A DNA stretch of 64,000 nucleotides from Asanoa ishikariensis. Its GTDB lineage: Bacteria; Actinomycetota; Actinomycetes; Mycobacteriales; Micromonosporaceae. Below, piece after piece: positions 25,192-34,633 of this stretch. Position 1 is the first letter of the stretch. Each line of letters opens with the position of its first letter. The stretch covers positions 310,001 through 374,000 of the forward strand of contig NZ_FNQB01000002.1 in the NCBI RefSeq assembly GCF_900107455.1, given 5' to 3'. The notes under the pieces are model-generated. The model did not search any database. It was not told the DNA's origin and saw only the letters and a program-made list of their open reading frames with translations. The translations under genes were made by a program, and so were the position numbers.

Positions 25192-27274
25192 AGCGCCAGG
25201 GTACCGCCGGGTTCGAGCCATTTTCGAAGGCCAGGGCCTGGCTCGGCGGGGTGAATCCGCGTTCCGGCTGGCCCGTGACGGCCCGATCGAGCACGTTGGT
25301 GACGGCCTTGATGACATCGACCTGCACCGCGCCGCCGACCCCGTCGGACGGGTGCGCCGGGTTGGCGGCGATGCCGGCGGCCGCGACCTGCGGGGTGAAG
25401 CCGACGAACGACTCGGTGGCGTTGCCCTCGGCGCTGCCGGTCTTTCCGGCGACCGGCCGGCCATCGAGCATTGTGGACACCTGGGTGGCCGTGCCTCCGT
25501 CGCACTGCCCGTAGGCGCCGGCCTGGCCGACCGGGCAACGCGCGGCGTCCACCGCGGCGCGGGCGACGTCGGGCTCGAGGACCTTCTTGCACTCGGGTTG
25601 GCCCGCCCGCACCGGCTTTCCGGCGGCGTCGCTGATGCCCTTGACCGGCAACGGCTTGCAGTACGTGCCGTCGGCGGCGATCGTCGCGTACGCGTTGGCC
25701 AGGTCCAATGGTGTGGTGTCGGCGACGCCGAGGGTGAACGAGCCCCAGTCGCCGGCGTCGTTCTCGGCCCGCTCGGCGTCCGACTTCGCGCGGAACTGGA
25801 TGCCGAGCCGCTGCGCCAGCTCCACCACCTTCTCGGCGCCGACCTGCTCCTCTAGGTGCACGAAGTAGGTGTTGACCGAGCGGCCGAAGCCGGTCCACAT
25901 GTTGCGGTAGCCGTCCATCCACGATGGATTGTCGTTGGCCGGGCAGTAGAAGCCGTCGCAGGACGCCGGTCCGCTGTCCTGCCAGCCGGTCTTGAGCTGG
26001 CTCGGTGCGTCGAAGCCGGAATCCAGCGTGTAGCCGTTCTCCAGCGCGGCCAGCATCGTGAACAGCTTGAAGGTCGACCCGGCCTGGTAGCCGGTCACCG
26101 ACGAGCCGCCCGCGACGAGCTGGTCGACGGTGTTCCCGGCGCCCTTCGCGACGCTGTAGTGCCGGTTGACGGCGAGCGCGAGCACCCGGCCGGTGCCGGG
26201 CTGCACGGCGGCGATCGGCAGGGCCTTCGGCGAGTCGTACCCGTAGACGTCGGTGGCGGCCTTGGTCGCGGTCTGCTGGACCTTGCTGTCCATCGACAGC
26301 GTGATCTGGTAGCCGCCGTCGCGCAGGGCGGCGAGCCGCTTTTGCGGTGTGTCGCCGAACGCCGACTGCTGCTGCCACCAGGAGACGAAGTAGTCGCAGA
26401 AGAACCGGCTGTCGGCCGGGGTGGCGGCCGTGCACCCGTTGGGCACGGTGCCCGGTTTCAGGCCCAGCGGCTTCTGCTTGGCCTGGTCGGCGTCGGCCTG
26501 GGTGATGTTGCCGGCCTTGACCAGCGCGCCCAGCACGTAGTCGCGGCGGCTCTGTGCGGCGGCCTTGTCGCCGTGGATCGGGTCGTACGCGTCGGGGGAC
26601 TGGACGAGGCCCGCGAGCATGGCGGCCTGGGGCAGGGTCAGCTTGGCCGGTGTCGTGTCGAAGTACGTCTGCGCGGCGGCTCCGATCCCGTAGGCGCCGG
26701 CGCCGAAGTAGACGATGTTGAGGTAGTTGCCGAGGATCTGGTCCTTGCTCAACGCGTTCTCGACCGCGACGGCGTACCGCATCTCCTGGATCTTGCGCCC
26801 GACCGTCTCCTCGGTGGCGGCGTCGCGCTCCTCCTGGGTCGCCTTGGGATCGGTCTTAAGCACATTCCGGACATACTGCATGGTCAACGTGGAAGCGCCC
26901 TGCTGCGTCTCACCGCTGCGCCCGTTGGCTATCAGCGCCCGCGCCACACTGCGGGGATCGACGGCCCCGTGCTCGTAGAACCGGGTGTCCTCGGCGGCGA
27001 CGATGGCCTGCCGCATCACCGGCGCGACCTCGCCCAACGCGACGTCGTTCCGGTTGAGATCGGCGAAGGTCGTGATCAGCGTCTTCCCGTCGGCGGCGTA
27101 GAGGCGGGAGGCCTGGGGAACGGTCGGGTGGGCCAGCGCTTCCGGAAGATCGGTGGTCGCGATCGCGACCTTGGTGGCCACGAACCCGGCCAACAACCCA
27201 GCCGGCAACGCCCCCGCGGCGACCAGCAGACCCACCACGCCGGCGCCGATCGCCAGCCGCGTCCATCTCGCCAT
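25154..27274 (-). CDS. class A penicillin-binding protein (transglycosylase/transpeptidase)
   Basis: 706 residues. One transmembrane anchor (about 10-35), a GT51 glycosyltransferase domain (about 60-230) with [17 protein letters not shown] (catalytic Glu) and [13 protein letters not shown], then a transpeptidase domain with SxxK AGSTFKLF, SxN SVNTYF and [12 protein letters not shown]. It polymerises and cross-links peptidoglycan outside the membrane. ATG 27274 has a GGGGAGG ribosome-binding site. Several extra cysteines in the transpeptidase domain ([11 protein letters not shown]) suggest disulphides. It is followed by valS with overlapping ends. Confidence 0.94.
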   Translation of the reverse strand: MARWTRLAIGAGVVGLLVAAGALPAGLLAGFVATKVAIATTDLPEALAHPTVPQASRLYAADGKTLITTFADLNRNDVALGEVAPVMRQAIVAAEDTRFYEHGAVDPRSVARALIANGRSGETQQGASTLTMQYVRNVLKTDPKATQEERDAATEETVGRKIQEMRYAVAVENALSKDQILGNYLNIVYFGAGAYGIGAAAQTYFDTTPAKLTLPQAAMLAGLVQSPDAYDPIHGDKAAAQSRRDYVLGALVKAGNITQADADQAKQKPLGLKPGTVPNGCTAATPADSRFFCDYFVSWWQQQSAFGDTPQKRLAALRDGGYQITLSMDSKVQQTATKAATDVYGYDSPKALPIAAVQPGTGRVLALAVNRHYSVAKGAGNTVDQLVAGGSSVTGYQAGSTFKLFTMLAALENGYTLDSGFDAPSQLKTGWQDSGPASCDGFYCPANDNPSWMDGYRNMWTGFGRSVNTYFVHLEEQVGAEKVVELAQRLGIQFRAKSDAERAENDAGDWGSFTLGVADTTPLDLANAYATIAADGTYCKPLPVKGISDAAGKPVRAGQPECKKVLEPDVARAAVDAARCPVGQAGAYGQCDGGTATQVSTMLDGRPVAGKTGSAEGNATESFVGFTPQVAAAGIAANPAHPSDGVGGAVQVDVIKAVTNVLDRAVTGQPERGFTPPSQALAFENGSNPAVPWRYDGYGERSRRDP
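25198..25203 (-). promoter_or_regulatory. -10 box (TACCCT) of valS inside the PBP gene
   Basis: Minus-strand TACCCT, 6 nt, ATG 25191. No Shine-Dalgarno, no T-box-like leader. Confidence 0.5.
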
Positions 27275-27443
27275 CGGTGCCTCCCCTGAGTTGCCCCTGC
27301 ACTCAGGCTGCGCCATCCGCCGAGTGATCCTCACTTAGGATGCGTATGTTCTACGGAAATGCCCAGCTACCGGGCCAAATTCACACACCTCTGCCAGCAA
27401 CTGTCCAGCCCGCGCTCAGAGGTGGTCACGCAGCGCACTTGGA

Positions 27444-29282
27444 TCAGAGCAGCGAGTCCTGCCACTGGGTGTGTAGTCGGGCATAGCGGCCTCCGCCCGT
27501 GATCAGGCGGCTCGGTGGGCCGTCTTCGACCACCCGGCCGTCGTCGACGACCAGGACGCGGTCGGCGATCTCGACCGTGGACAGGCGGTGGGCGATCACC
27601 AGGGCCGTGCGCTGCCGCAGGATGGTCCGCAGCGCCCGTTGGACCAGTCGTTCCGTCGGCACGTCCAACGAAGATGTGGCCTCGTCGAGGATCAGCACGC
27701 CGGGGTCGGCCAGGAACGCTCGCGCGAACGCCACCAACTGTCGCTGCCCGGCGGACAGCCGACCACCGCGCCGGTGTACGTCGGTGTCGTAGCCCTCCGG
27801 CAGCGCGGCGACGAAATCGTGCGCCCCGATCGCCCGGGCCGCCGCCACCACCTCCGCGTCCGTCGCATCGGGGCGGCCGAAGCGCAGGTTGTCGGCGACC
27901 GTACCCGCGAACAGGTGGTTTTCCTGGGTGACCATGACGACGGCCCGACGCAGGTCGGTATCGCCCACGTCGCGCAGGTCGACGCCGTCGAGCCGGACGG
28001 TGCCCGAGTCCGGGTCGTAGAACCGCGCCACCAGTTTGGCCACGGTCGACTTGCCCGCGCCGGTGGCGCCGACCAGCGCCACGATCTGGCCCGCGGGTAT
28101 CTCGATGGTGAAGTCGCTCAGCACCGGTGGACCGTCGCGGTAGCCGAAGGTGACGTTCTGGAAGGTGATCGCCCGCCCGCCGCCGGCCGTTGGCAGCGGC
28201 ACCGCACGGGCCGGCTCCGGCACCGCCGGCCGCTCGTCGAGCACCCCGGCCAGCTTCTCCAGCGCCGCCGTGGCCGACTGCAACGCGTTGTAGAACTGGC
28301 TCAGCTCCTGCATGGGCTCGAAGAACCGGCGCAGGTAGAGCAGAAACGCGGCCAGCACACCGATCGCCGTCCGGCCGTGCAGCACCTGCCAGCCACCGAA
28401 GGTCAGCACGCCGGCGATCGCCACGTTGCCGATCAGCTTGATGCTCGGCGAGTACACCGCGATCAGCCGGAACGCGCGCAGCGACGCCACCCGGTAGTCG
28501 TTGTTGAGCTCGTCGAAGATCTGCTGGTTGCGCGGCTCCCGGCGGAAGGCGTGCACCGCCCGGATGCCGCCCAGCGACTCGACGAAGTGGACGATCACCA
28601 GAGCGACCGCTTCCCGGGTACGCCGGTAGGCGACGGCCGACGCGCGCGCGAACCAGCGCGACAGGAACAGCAGGAACGGGAAGGTCAGCAGCGTCACCAG
28701 GGCCAGCGGCGCGTCGAGGTAGAGCAGCACGCCGGCCACCGAGACGACCGACAGCCCGGCCAGCACCAGGTCGTCGATGCCGCCGTCGACCAGTTCGCTG
28801 ATCGAGTCCATGTCGCTGGTCAGTCGGGCCACCATCCGGCCCGACGTGTAGCGCTCGTGGAACCCGATCGACAGCCGCTGGAAGTGGTCGTAGACCCGTT
28901 GTCGCAGGTCGCGCAGCACGTCCTGGCCGATCCGGGCCGACAGGCGCAGGAAGCCGCGCTTGCCGAAGTATTCGGTCAAGGACGCCGCCACGAAAGCCAG
29001 GCCGACCTCGATCAGGATCGTCGGATCTCCCTGGCGCAGCGGCGGGATGCCTTTGTCGATGGCGAGCATCACCAGGAACGGCCCGGCCATCCCGGCGACG
29101 CTCTGCAACAGCAGCAGGACGATCGTGGCGGCCAGCGCGCGCCGGTGCGGGCGCACCAGGGAACCCAACAGCACTCGGCTGCGTACCCGTAGGCGCGCGA
29201 CTGCCGCAGGGTCGCTGGCCTCGGCGGCGGTCCGGTCGGCATCGAGGTCGGCGGCCCGGCCGCGCCAGGCGTGCGCCGTCAT
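27444..29282 (-). CDS. ABC exporter half-transporter (subunit B)
   Basis: 612 residues: a soluble N-terminus of about 45 residues, six transmembrane helices (about 50-350), then a nucleotide-binding domain with Walker A GATGAGKST, signature LSAGQRQ and Walker B VLILDEATSSLD carrying the catalytic Glu. Its start overlaps the end of the upstream partner gene by 4 bp. Together they form a heterodimeric exporter of the lipid/multidrug type; substrate unknown. This subunit has the intact Walker B but LSAGQ instead of LSGGQ. A longer reading to 30008 runs through the partner gene and is rejected. Confidence 0.92.
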   Translation of the reverse strand: MTAHAWRGRAADLDADRTAAEASDPAAVARLRVRSRVLLGSLVRPHRRALAATIVLLLLQSVAGMAGPFLVMLAIDKGIPPLRQGDPTILIEVGLAFVAASLTEYFGKRGFLRLSARIGQDVLRDLRQRVYDHFQRLSIGFHERYTSGRMVARLTSDMDSISELVDGGIDDLVLAGLSVVSVAGVLLYLDAPLALVTLLTFPFLLFLSRWFARASAVAYRRTREAVALVIVHFVESLGGIRAVHAFRREPRNQQIFDELNNDYRVASLRAFRLIAVYSPSIKLIGNVAIAGVLTFGGWQVLHGRTAIGVLAAFLLYLRRFFEPMQELSQFYNALQSATAALEKLAGVLDERPAVPEPARAVPLPTAGGGRAITFQNVTFGYRDGPPVLSDFTIEIPAGQIVALVGATGAGKSTVAKLVARFYDPDSGTVRLDGVDLRDVGDTDLRRAVVMVTQENHLFAGTVADNLRFGRPDATDAEVVAAARAIGAHDFVAALPEGYDTDVHRRGGRLSAGQRQLVAFARAFLADPGVLILDEATSSLDVPTERLVQRALRTILRQRTALVIAHRLSTVEIADRVLVVDDGRVVEDGPPSRLITGGGRYARLHTQWQDSLL

Positions 29283-31042
29283 GCGGCGTCCGCGATCGCC
29301 GCCGCCTCGGAGAGCACCGCCCGGTACGCGGGCACGGTGGCCAAAAGTTCCGAGTGCGTGCCGGTCGCGACGATCACCCCACCGGCGAGCAGCGCCACGC
29401 GGTCGGCCAGGGCGATGGTCGACGGCCGGTGCACCACGAGCAGCGCGGTGGTGTCCGAGAGCACACCGGCCAGCGCCTTCTCGACCAGCGCCTCGGTGTG
29501 CACGTCGAGCGCCGACAGCGGGTCGTCGAGCACCAGCACCCGGGGCCGGCTGAGGATCGCCCGGGCCAGCGCCAGCCGTTGCCGCTGGCCGCCCGACAGC
29601 GAGAGCCCCTGCTCGCCGACCCGGGTGTCGAGACCCCAGGGCAGGTCCTCGACGAAGTCGGCCTGGGCCAGCGCGAGCGCTTCGTGGATCTCGTCGTCGG
29701 TGGCGTCGGTGCGGCCCAGCGCGAGGTTCTCCCGGACCGACATGGAGAACAGCGTCGGCTCCTCGAACGCGACGCCGACCACCTCGCGCAGCGAACACAT
29801 CCGCAGGTCGCGGATGTCGCGGCCGTCGAGGGTGATCCGGCCCGAGGTCACGTCGTAGAGCCGGGGCACCAGGGAGACCAGCGTGGTCTTGCCGCAGCCC
29901 GTGGTGCCGACCACGGCGAGGGTCTCGCCCGGCCGCACGGTCAGCGAGATGCCCCGCAGCACCGGCACGTCGCTGCCGGGATAGCTGAACCACACGTTGT
30001 CGAAGCACACCTCGCCCTTGACCGGCCCGGCCTTTGTCGCGCCCGGGCGGTCCACGATGGAGGGTGGCGCGTCGAGCACCTCGTAGATCCGGTCCGAGGC
30101 GGTCATCGCCTCCTGTGCGTTGCCGATGATCCAGCCCAGCGACTCGATCGGCCAGATCAGCATGAGCTGGAGCGTGACGAAGGCGACGAGCTCGCCGATC
30201 GTGAGCCGGCCGGCGGCGACCTCCATCGCGCCGGCCACCAGCACCGCCGCCAGCGTCAGGTTGGGCACCAGGTCGAACTGGGCGGACGTGCCGGCGAGTT
30301 GGCGGCCCTTGTCGACCGCGGTGTCCCGCAGCCGATCGGCGCCGCTGCCGAACTGGTCGCTCATGAACGACTGCCGGCCGAACGACTTCACCGTGCGCAG
30401 GCCGCGGGCGGTCTCCTCGACCTGGGTGGCCAGGTCGCCCTGCTCGTCCTGCATCCGCCGCGAGGTGCGCAGGTAGGTGCGGGTGAACCGGCGGCTGACC
30501 ACGACCAGCGGCACGGAGCTAGCCGCGACCAACAGGCCAAGTGGCCAGTGCAATTGGATCAACAGACCCACCACCACGGCGTACGTGGCCAGGTTGACGA
30601 TCAGGAACAGCAGGCCGAAGGAGAGGAAGCGGCGGATGACCGACAGGTCGGCGGTGACCCGCGCGAGAAGCTGGCCGCTCTGCCAGCGATCGTGGAACGC
30701 GACCGGCAGCCGCTGGAGGTGCGCGTAGATCTCCTGCCGGATGGTGGCCTCCATGCCGAGCGCCTGACTCGACTGTGACCAGCGGCGGATGAAGGTCAGC
30801 GTGGCCTCGGCGACTCCGAGCAGCAGCGCCAGAGCACCGAGCGCGAACAGGCCGCCGGGGTCGTGGTGGGCGATCGGCCCGTCGACCACCCGGCGGATGA
30901 CCAGCGGCACCGCGATGCCGACGGCGGTGCCGGCGAGTGCGGCGAGGATCAGGCCGGTGAACTGGAGGCGGTAGGGGCGGAGGTAGCGGCGAAGCCGCCA
31001 CAGGTTGCGTACCCCTGACTGATGGTCACCTTTGGTACGCAC
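29279..31042 (-). CDS. ABC exporter half-transporter (subunit A, degenerate catalytic site)
   Basis: 587 residues: six transmembrane helices (about 20-310), then an ATPase domain with Walker A GTTGCGKTT and signature LSGGQRQ. In Walker B (VLVLDDPLSALD) the catalytic Glu is Asp. In heterodimeric exporters such as TM287/288 this degenerate site pairs with the partner's non-canonical signature, exactly the combination seen with the downstream gene. GTG 31042 has TACCGT ending 6 nt upstream, so the exporter operon is probably leaderless. Confidence 0.92.
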   Translation of the reverse strand: MRTKGDHQSGVRNLWRLRRYLRPYRLQFTGLILAALAGTAVGIAVPLVIRRVVDGPIAHHDPGGLFALGALALLLGVAEATLTFIRRWSQSSQALGMEATIRQEIYAHLQRLPVAFHDRWQSGQLLARVTADLSVIRRFLSFGLLFLIVNLATYAVVVGLLIQLHWPLGLLVAASSVPLVVVSRRFTRTYLRTSRRMQDEQGDLATQVEETARGLRTVKSFGRQSFMSDQFGSGADRLRDTAVDKGRQLAGTSAQFDLVPNLTLAAVLVAGAMEVAAGRLTIGELVAFVTLQLMLIWPIESLGWIIGNAQEAMTASDRIYEVLDAPPSIVDRPGATKAGPVKGEVCFDNVWFSYPGSDVPVLRGISLTVRPGETLAVVGTTGCGKTTLVSLVPRLYDVTSGRITLDGRDIRDLRMCSLREVVGVAFEEPTLFSMSVRENLALGRTDATDDEIHEALALAQADFVEDLPWGLDTRVGEQGLSLSGGQRQRLALARAILSRPRVLVLDDPLSALDVHTEALVEKALAGVLSDTTALLVVHRPSTIALADRVALLAGGVIVATGTHSELLATVPAYRAVLSEAAAIADAA

Positions 31043-31048
31043 CCCGTG

Positions 31049-31054
31049 ACGGTA
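31049..31054 (-). promoter_or_regulatory. -10 box (TACCGT) of the exporter operon
   Basis: Minus-strand TACCGT, 6 nt, GTG 31042. It lies between the exporter start and the ogt stop. Confidence 0.5.
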
Positions 31055-31069
31055 AACGCTGCGAGTGTC

Positions 31070-31561
31070 CTAACGCATCTCGTGCCCGAGAAGCCACTTT
31101 TTCACTTCGAGTCCGTAGCGGTAGCCGCCCAGGGTGCCGTCGGTGCGCAGCACCCGGTGGCAGGGCACGAACGGCGCGATCGCGTTGCGGGCGCAGGCCT
31201 GCGCGGCCGCCCGGACCGCCGCGGGCCGCCCGGCCAGCTCCGCGAACTCCGTGTACGTGACCGGTTCGCCGGCTTTGACGTCGCGGAGCACGTCCCAGGC
31301 GCGGCCGAGGAAGCCTCCGCCGGACCGCTGCTCCACCGGCACCGCGTCGAGCGCCGTGAGATCACCGTCCAGATAGGACTTGACCGCGTCGGTGATCGGG
31401 CCGAGGTCCTGCTGGGGCTGTGGTTGCCCACGCAAACTCGGGTGTACGAGGGCGAGCAGCTCGTCGACGCTGTCGGTGAAGCCGGCGGCGCGCACGACAC
31501 CCGCGTCGGTCGCGATGATGGTCAGCGGGCCGGTGGGGGTGGACATGGTGGTGGTGTTCAC
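31070..31561 (-). CDS. ogt: methylated-DNA--protein-cysteine methyltransferase
   Basis: Removes alkyl groups from O6-alkylguanine in a single-turnover transfer to its own cysteine. 163 residues. Active-site PCHRV near residue 131, preceded by the recognition helix (AVRAAAQACARNAIAPF) and followed by LGGYRYGLEVKKWLL. GTG 31561 overlaps the stop of ada-alkA (GTGA), so the two are translationally coupled. The same ada-alkA/ogt pair occurs in M. tuberculosis (Rv1317c-Rv1316c). Confidence 0.95.
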   Translation of the reverse strand: MNTTTMSTPTGPLTIIATDAGVVRAAGFTDSVDELLALVHPSLRGQPQPQQDLGPITDAVKSYLDGDLTALDAVPVEQRSGGGFLGRAWDVLRDVKAGEPVTYTEFAELAGRPAAVRAAAQACARNAIAPFVPCHRVLRTDGTLGGYRYGLEVKKWLLGHEMR

Positions 31562-32976
31562 GCGTTCCTCCAGAGACGGATCAGGGCGTACGAGCGCCAC
31601 GGCCGCCAGTTCGCGGCGTGCGCTTCCAGTGCTTTCGGGTCGTCCGGCAGGCCGAGGTTCTTCGCGCCCCGGCGGACGGCCAGGTCGGTGGGCAGGAAGA
31701 CGTCCGGGTCACCGGCGGCGCGCATCGCGACGTAGCCGGCCGTCCAGGCGCCGATGCCCGGCAGGGCGACCAGGCTGGTGACCAGTTCCTCGCGGTCGGC
31801 GCCGAGGTCGAGGTCGACGGTGCCGTCGGCGACCGCGCGGGCCAGGCCGCGGATCGTCGCCCGGCGGGCGGCCGGCATCGGCAGGGCCTCGTCCGGCAGG
31901 TCCGCGACCATGGCGGGGTCCGGGAAGCCCGGTTGGCCCGTCGCGGCCGCGATCCGGCCCAGGATCGTGCGGGTCGCCGGCACCGAGATCTGCTGGCCGA
32001 CGATCGCCCGGACCGCCGTCTCGAAGCCGTCGACGGCGCGCGGGACGCGTACCCCCGGCTCCTTTTCGACGATCTTGGTCAGTTTCGGGTCGGCCTCGAG
32101 GGTGGCGTCGATCGCCTCGGGGTCGGCGTCCAGATCGAGCAGCCGGCGGCAGCGGGCTACCGCGGGCGCCAGGTCCCGGACGTCTTTGAGCCGCAGCGTC
32201 GCGGCGACGTGTGCGCCGGTGCCGTGACCGGGGATCGGCGTCAGGGCCACCTCGCCCGCGCCGTGCGGCAGGGTCATCGTGCGGCGGTACGTGCCGTCCG
32301 TCACCTCCTCGACGCCGGGGATGGCGCGGTCGGCGAGGAACTCGAGCAGAGCGGTGGCGTGCAGCGGGGGACGGTAGGCGAGCCGCAGGTTGACGACGCC
32401 GGCCTCCTTGGCCTTCGTTTTTGTCGCTCGCAGCGTCGACGGCGGGCCGCCGTACACCTCCTTGATCGTGTCGTTGAACTGCCGCACTGAGCCGAAACCG
32501 GCCGCGAAGGCGATCTCCGCGAGGCCGAGGTCGGTGGTCTCGACCAAGATCCGGGCGGTCTGAGCGCGCTGTGCTCGCGCCAGTGCCAGCGGACCGGCGC
32601 CGAGCTCCTCGGTGAGCATCCGGTGCAGGTGGCGCTCGGTGTAGCCCAGCCTGCCGGCGAGCCCGGGAACCCCCTCGCGGTCGACCACGCCGTCGCCGAT
32701 GAGCCGCATCGCGCGACCGACCGTGTCGGCCCGCACGTCCCATTCGGGTGAACCCGGGGCGGCATCCGGCCGGCACCGGCGGCAGGCCCGGAACCCGGCC
32801 CGCTGAGCTGCGGCGGCACTGGGGTAGAAGCGGACGTTTGCCCGTTTTGGCGTGATGGCCGGGCAGGAGGGCTTGCAGTAGATCCCGGTCGACGTCACGG
32901 CCGTGTAGAACCAGCCGTCGAACCGCTGGTCGCGGCTGTCGACTGCGCGGTAGCAGCGCTCGAACTCCAGTTCCAT
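31558..32976 (-). CDS. Ada regulator fused to AlkA 3-methyladenine glycosylase
   Basis: 472 residues, three parts. Ada methyl-phosphotriester domain (1-80) with zinc/acceptor cysteines Cys34, Cys38, Cys65 and Cys68; AraC-type helix-turn-helix (about 85-185, IAFAAGFGSVRQFNDTIKEVYG); AlkA glycosylase (about 195-472) with the helix-hairpin-helix LPGIGAWTAGYVAMR and catalytic Asp431 (PTDLAVRRG). It should sense methylated phosphate through a cysteine, activate its own operon, and excise alkylated bases. The Ada methyltransferase activity on O6-guanine is supplied separately by ogt. ATG 32976 has CAGGAT ending 7 nt upstream. Confidence 0.93.
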   Translation of the reverse strand: MELEFERCYRAVDSRDQRFDGWFYTAVTSTGIYCKPSCPAITPKRANVRFYPSAAAAQRAGFRACRRCRPDAAPGSPEWDVRADTVGRAMRLIGDGVVDREGVPGLAGRLGYTERHLHRMLTEELGAGPLALARAQRAQTARILVETTDLGLAEIAFAAGFGSVRQFNDTIKEVYGGPPSTLRATKTKAKEAGVVNLRLAYRPPLHATALLEFLADRAIPGVEEVTDGTYRRTMTLPHGAGEVALTPIPGHGTGAHVAATLRLKDVRDLAPAVARCRRLLDLDADPEAIDATLEADPKLTKIVEKEPGVRVPRAVDGFETAVRAIVGQQISVPATRTILGRIAAATGQPGFPDPAMVADLPDEALPMPAARRATIRGLARAVADGTVDLDLGADREELVTSLVALPGIGAWTAGYVAMRAAGDPDVFLPTDLAVRRGAKNLGLPDDPKALEAHAANWRPWRSYALIRLWRNA

Positions 32977-32983
32977 GCCATCG

Positions 32984-32989
32984 ATCCTG
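32984..32989 (-). promoter_or_regulatory. -10-like box (CAGGAT) of ada-alkA
   Basis: Minus-strand CAGGAT, 7 nt, ATG 32976; weak match. Confidence 0.35.
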
Positions 32990-33073
32990 CCTCGCTTCGG
33001 CCATTCTGGCTCGCGGGATTCGGACATGGCCGCTAGCTGTGTCGACGCTCAGCTTTTTGTCGGTACCGTGCTG

Positions 33074-33079
33074 CACACT
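33074..33079 (+). promoter_or_regulatory. -10-like box (CACACT)
   Basis: CACACT, 7 nt, ATG 33087. TACCGT 10 bp further upstream is an alternative that would leave a short leader. Confidence 0.35.
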
Positions 33080-33086
33080 TGTGGTC

Positions 33087-34175
33087 ATGGCGAAGAAGTC
33101 GACATGGGCGTTGGGGATCCTGGGCGCGGCCGCTGCGGCGCTGGCCTGGGCGGCACGTGACGTGCCGCGGGCGATGGGCGCCAGCCCCGAGGAGCGCCGG
33201 GTCGCCCCGTCGCCACAGTGGCGCGACGGCAAGTTCCACAACCGGGTCCCCGCCCGCACCCTCACGCAGCCGGCGGGTTCGATGCTCGGCTCGTTCCTGC
33301 GCGACCGCGAACGCCGCAAGCCGCGCCTGCCGATCCCGCTGGCAGCGCCGTCGCACGCGACGACCCAGGGCCTACACCTCACCTGGTACGGCCACTCGTC
33401 CGCGCTGGTGGAGATCGACGGCGACCGGGTCCTGTTCGATCCGGTGTGGAGCGAGCGCTGCTCGCCGTCCCACCTGGTCGGCCCCCGCCGCCTGCACGAG
33501 CCGCCGGTGGAGATCTACGAACTACCGACGCTGGCCGCGATCGTGATCTCGCACGACCACTACGACCACCTGGACCTACCCACGATCCAGGAGCTGGCCC
33601 GCACGTCAACGGCCCCGTTCGTGGTCCCGCTCGGCGTCGGCGCCCACTTCGCCACCTGGGGCGTCCCACCGGAGCGAGTGATCGAGCTCGACTGGGACGA
33701 GTCGATCACAGTCGCCGGCCTAACCCTGACAGCGACAGAGGCCCGCCACTTCTCAGGCCGGGGCCTAACCCGAGACGAGACCCTATGGGCGTCCTGGGTG
33801 GTAGCCGGCCACGGCCGCAAGGTCTTCTACACAGGCGACTCGGGCTATTTCGACGGCTACGCCGAGATCGGTGCGGCCCACGGCCCGTTCGACGCGACCC
33901 TGATGCAGATCGGGGCCTACGGAGACGGCTGGCCAGACATCCACATGACCCCGGAAGACGCGGTCCGAGCCCACCAGGCGGTCCGTGGCGGCTTGCTGAT
34001 CCCGCTGCACTGGGGCACGTTCGTGCTGGCCTTCCACGACTGGTCAGAGCCAGCGGACCGCCTATGGTCCGAAGCCAAAGCCGAGGGCGTGACGCTAGCG
34101 GTGCCGCGCCCCGGCGAGCGGGTCGACGTCGACACCCCACCCGCGGTCGACGGCTGGTGGCAAGCGATCGCCTGA
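33087..34175 (+). CDS. metallo-beta-lactamase-fold hydrolase (NAPE-PLD/UlaG-like)
   Basis: 362 residues. An N-terminal hydrophobic segment (about 5-25) that may anchor it or act as signal, then the MBL fold with TWYGHSSALVEIDGDRVLFDPV, the metal-binding ISHDHYDHLD, GDSGYF, and a final His in LIPLHWGTF. This matches the NAPE-hydrolysing phospholipase D-like/RomA group. The substrate is unknown. ATG 33087 is chosen over an upstream in-frame start that falls before the promoter-like element. Confidence 0.85.
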   Translation: MAKKSTWALGILGAAAAALAWAARDVPRAMGASPEERRVAPSPQWRDGKFHNRVPARTLTQPAGSMLGSFLRDRERRKPRLPIPLAAPSHATTQGLHLTWYGHSSALVEIDGDRVLFDPVWSERCSPSHLVGPRRLHEPPVEIYELPTLAAIVISHDHYDHLDLPTIQELARTSTAPFVVPLGVGAHFATWGVPPERVIELDWDESITVAGLTLTATEARHFSGRGLTRDETLWASWVVAGHGRKVFYTGDSGYFDGYAEIGAAHGPFDATLMQIGAYGDGWPDIHMTPEDAVRAHQAVRGGLLIPLHWGTFVLAFHDWSEPADRLWSEAKAEGVTLAVPRPGERVDVDTPPAVDGWWQAIA

Positions 34176-34190
34176 CCCCTCGACCGTCTG

Positions 34191-34540
34191 GACCTGGTGA
34201 TCGGCCGCTGCCGCGCCTTCCGCGGAGCGGCGGGTCGGCGGCGATCGCGGTTTGCGCGAGCCAGCGGGCCGGCAGCGGTCGCGCGCTGCCGCGGTTCGCG
34301 CGAAGCGGCGACGGCCTGATGCCCCGGGCCCCGGACCTGGACCTGGTGATCGGCCGCCGCGGCGCCTTGCGCAAGGCGCCGGGCTGGCAGCGGTCGCGTG
34401 CTGCCGCGGTTCGCGCGAACCGGCGACCGCCTGACGCCCCGGACCTGGACCTGGCGATTGGCCGCTACGGCGCCTCGCGCAAGGCGGCGGGCTGGCAGCA
34501 GCCGCGCGCTGCCGCGGTTTGTGCCGGGCGGCGGGCCGTC
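34191..34540 (+). repeat. three degenerate direct repeats upstream of ychF
   Basis: Units begin with GACCTGGTGATCGGCCGC-like sequence at 34191, 34340 and 34448 and share the later string GCGCTGCCGCGGTT. The first unit is about 149 bp with an internal partial duplication, the second about 108 bp, the third incomplete. They occupy the first half of the 851-bp gap 34176-35026. The second half holds the large inverted repeat at 34634-34775, a small CCGGGGC-AAA-GCCCCGG hairpin (34804-34820), and the ychF promoter; I see no convincing gene in the gap. Confidence 0.7.
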
Positions 34541-34633
34541 ATCGGTCGCGACCGCTGCCCCGCTGCAGACCGCCCCGCCAGGTCCACCCAGGGCCGCGAT
34601 CGAAGATCAACAACCACACATCAAGCCGCAGCC

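Noticed and set aside
25191-25464. T-box or N-terminal extension upstream of valS
   Set aside because: The region is the coding end of the PBP gene, and the ATG at 25191 matches the canonical N-terminus with a -10 box 6 nt upstream.
27444-30008. Single 854-residue ABC protein
   Set aside because: The upstream part is an out-of-frame shadow of the partner exporter gene; a 4-bp start/stop overlap at 29279-29282 marks the true start.
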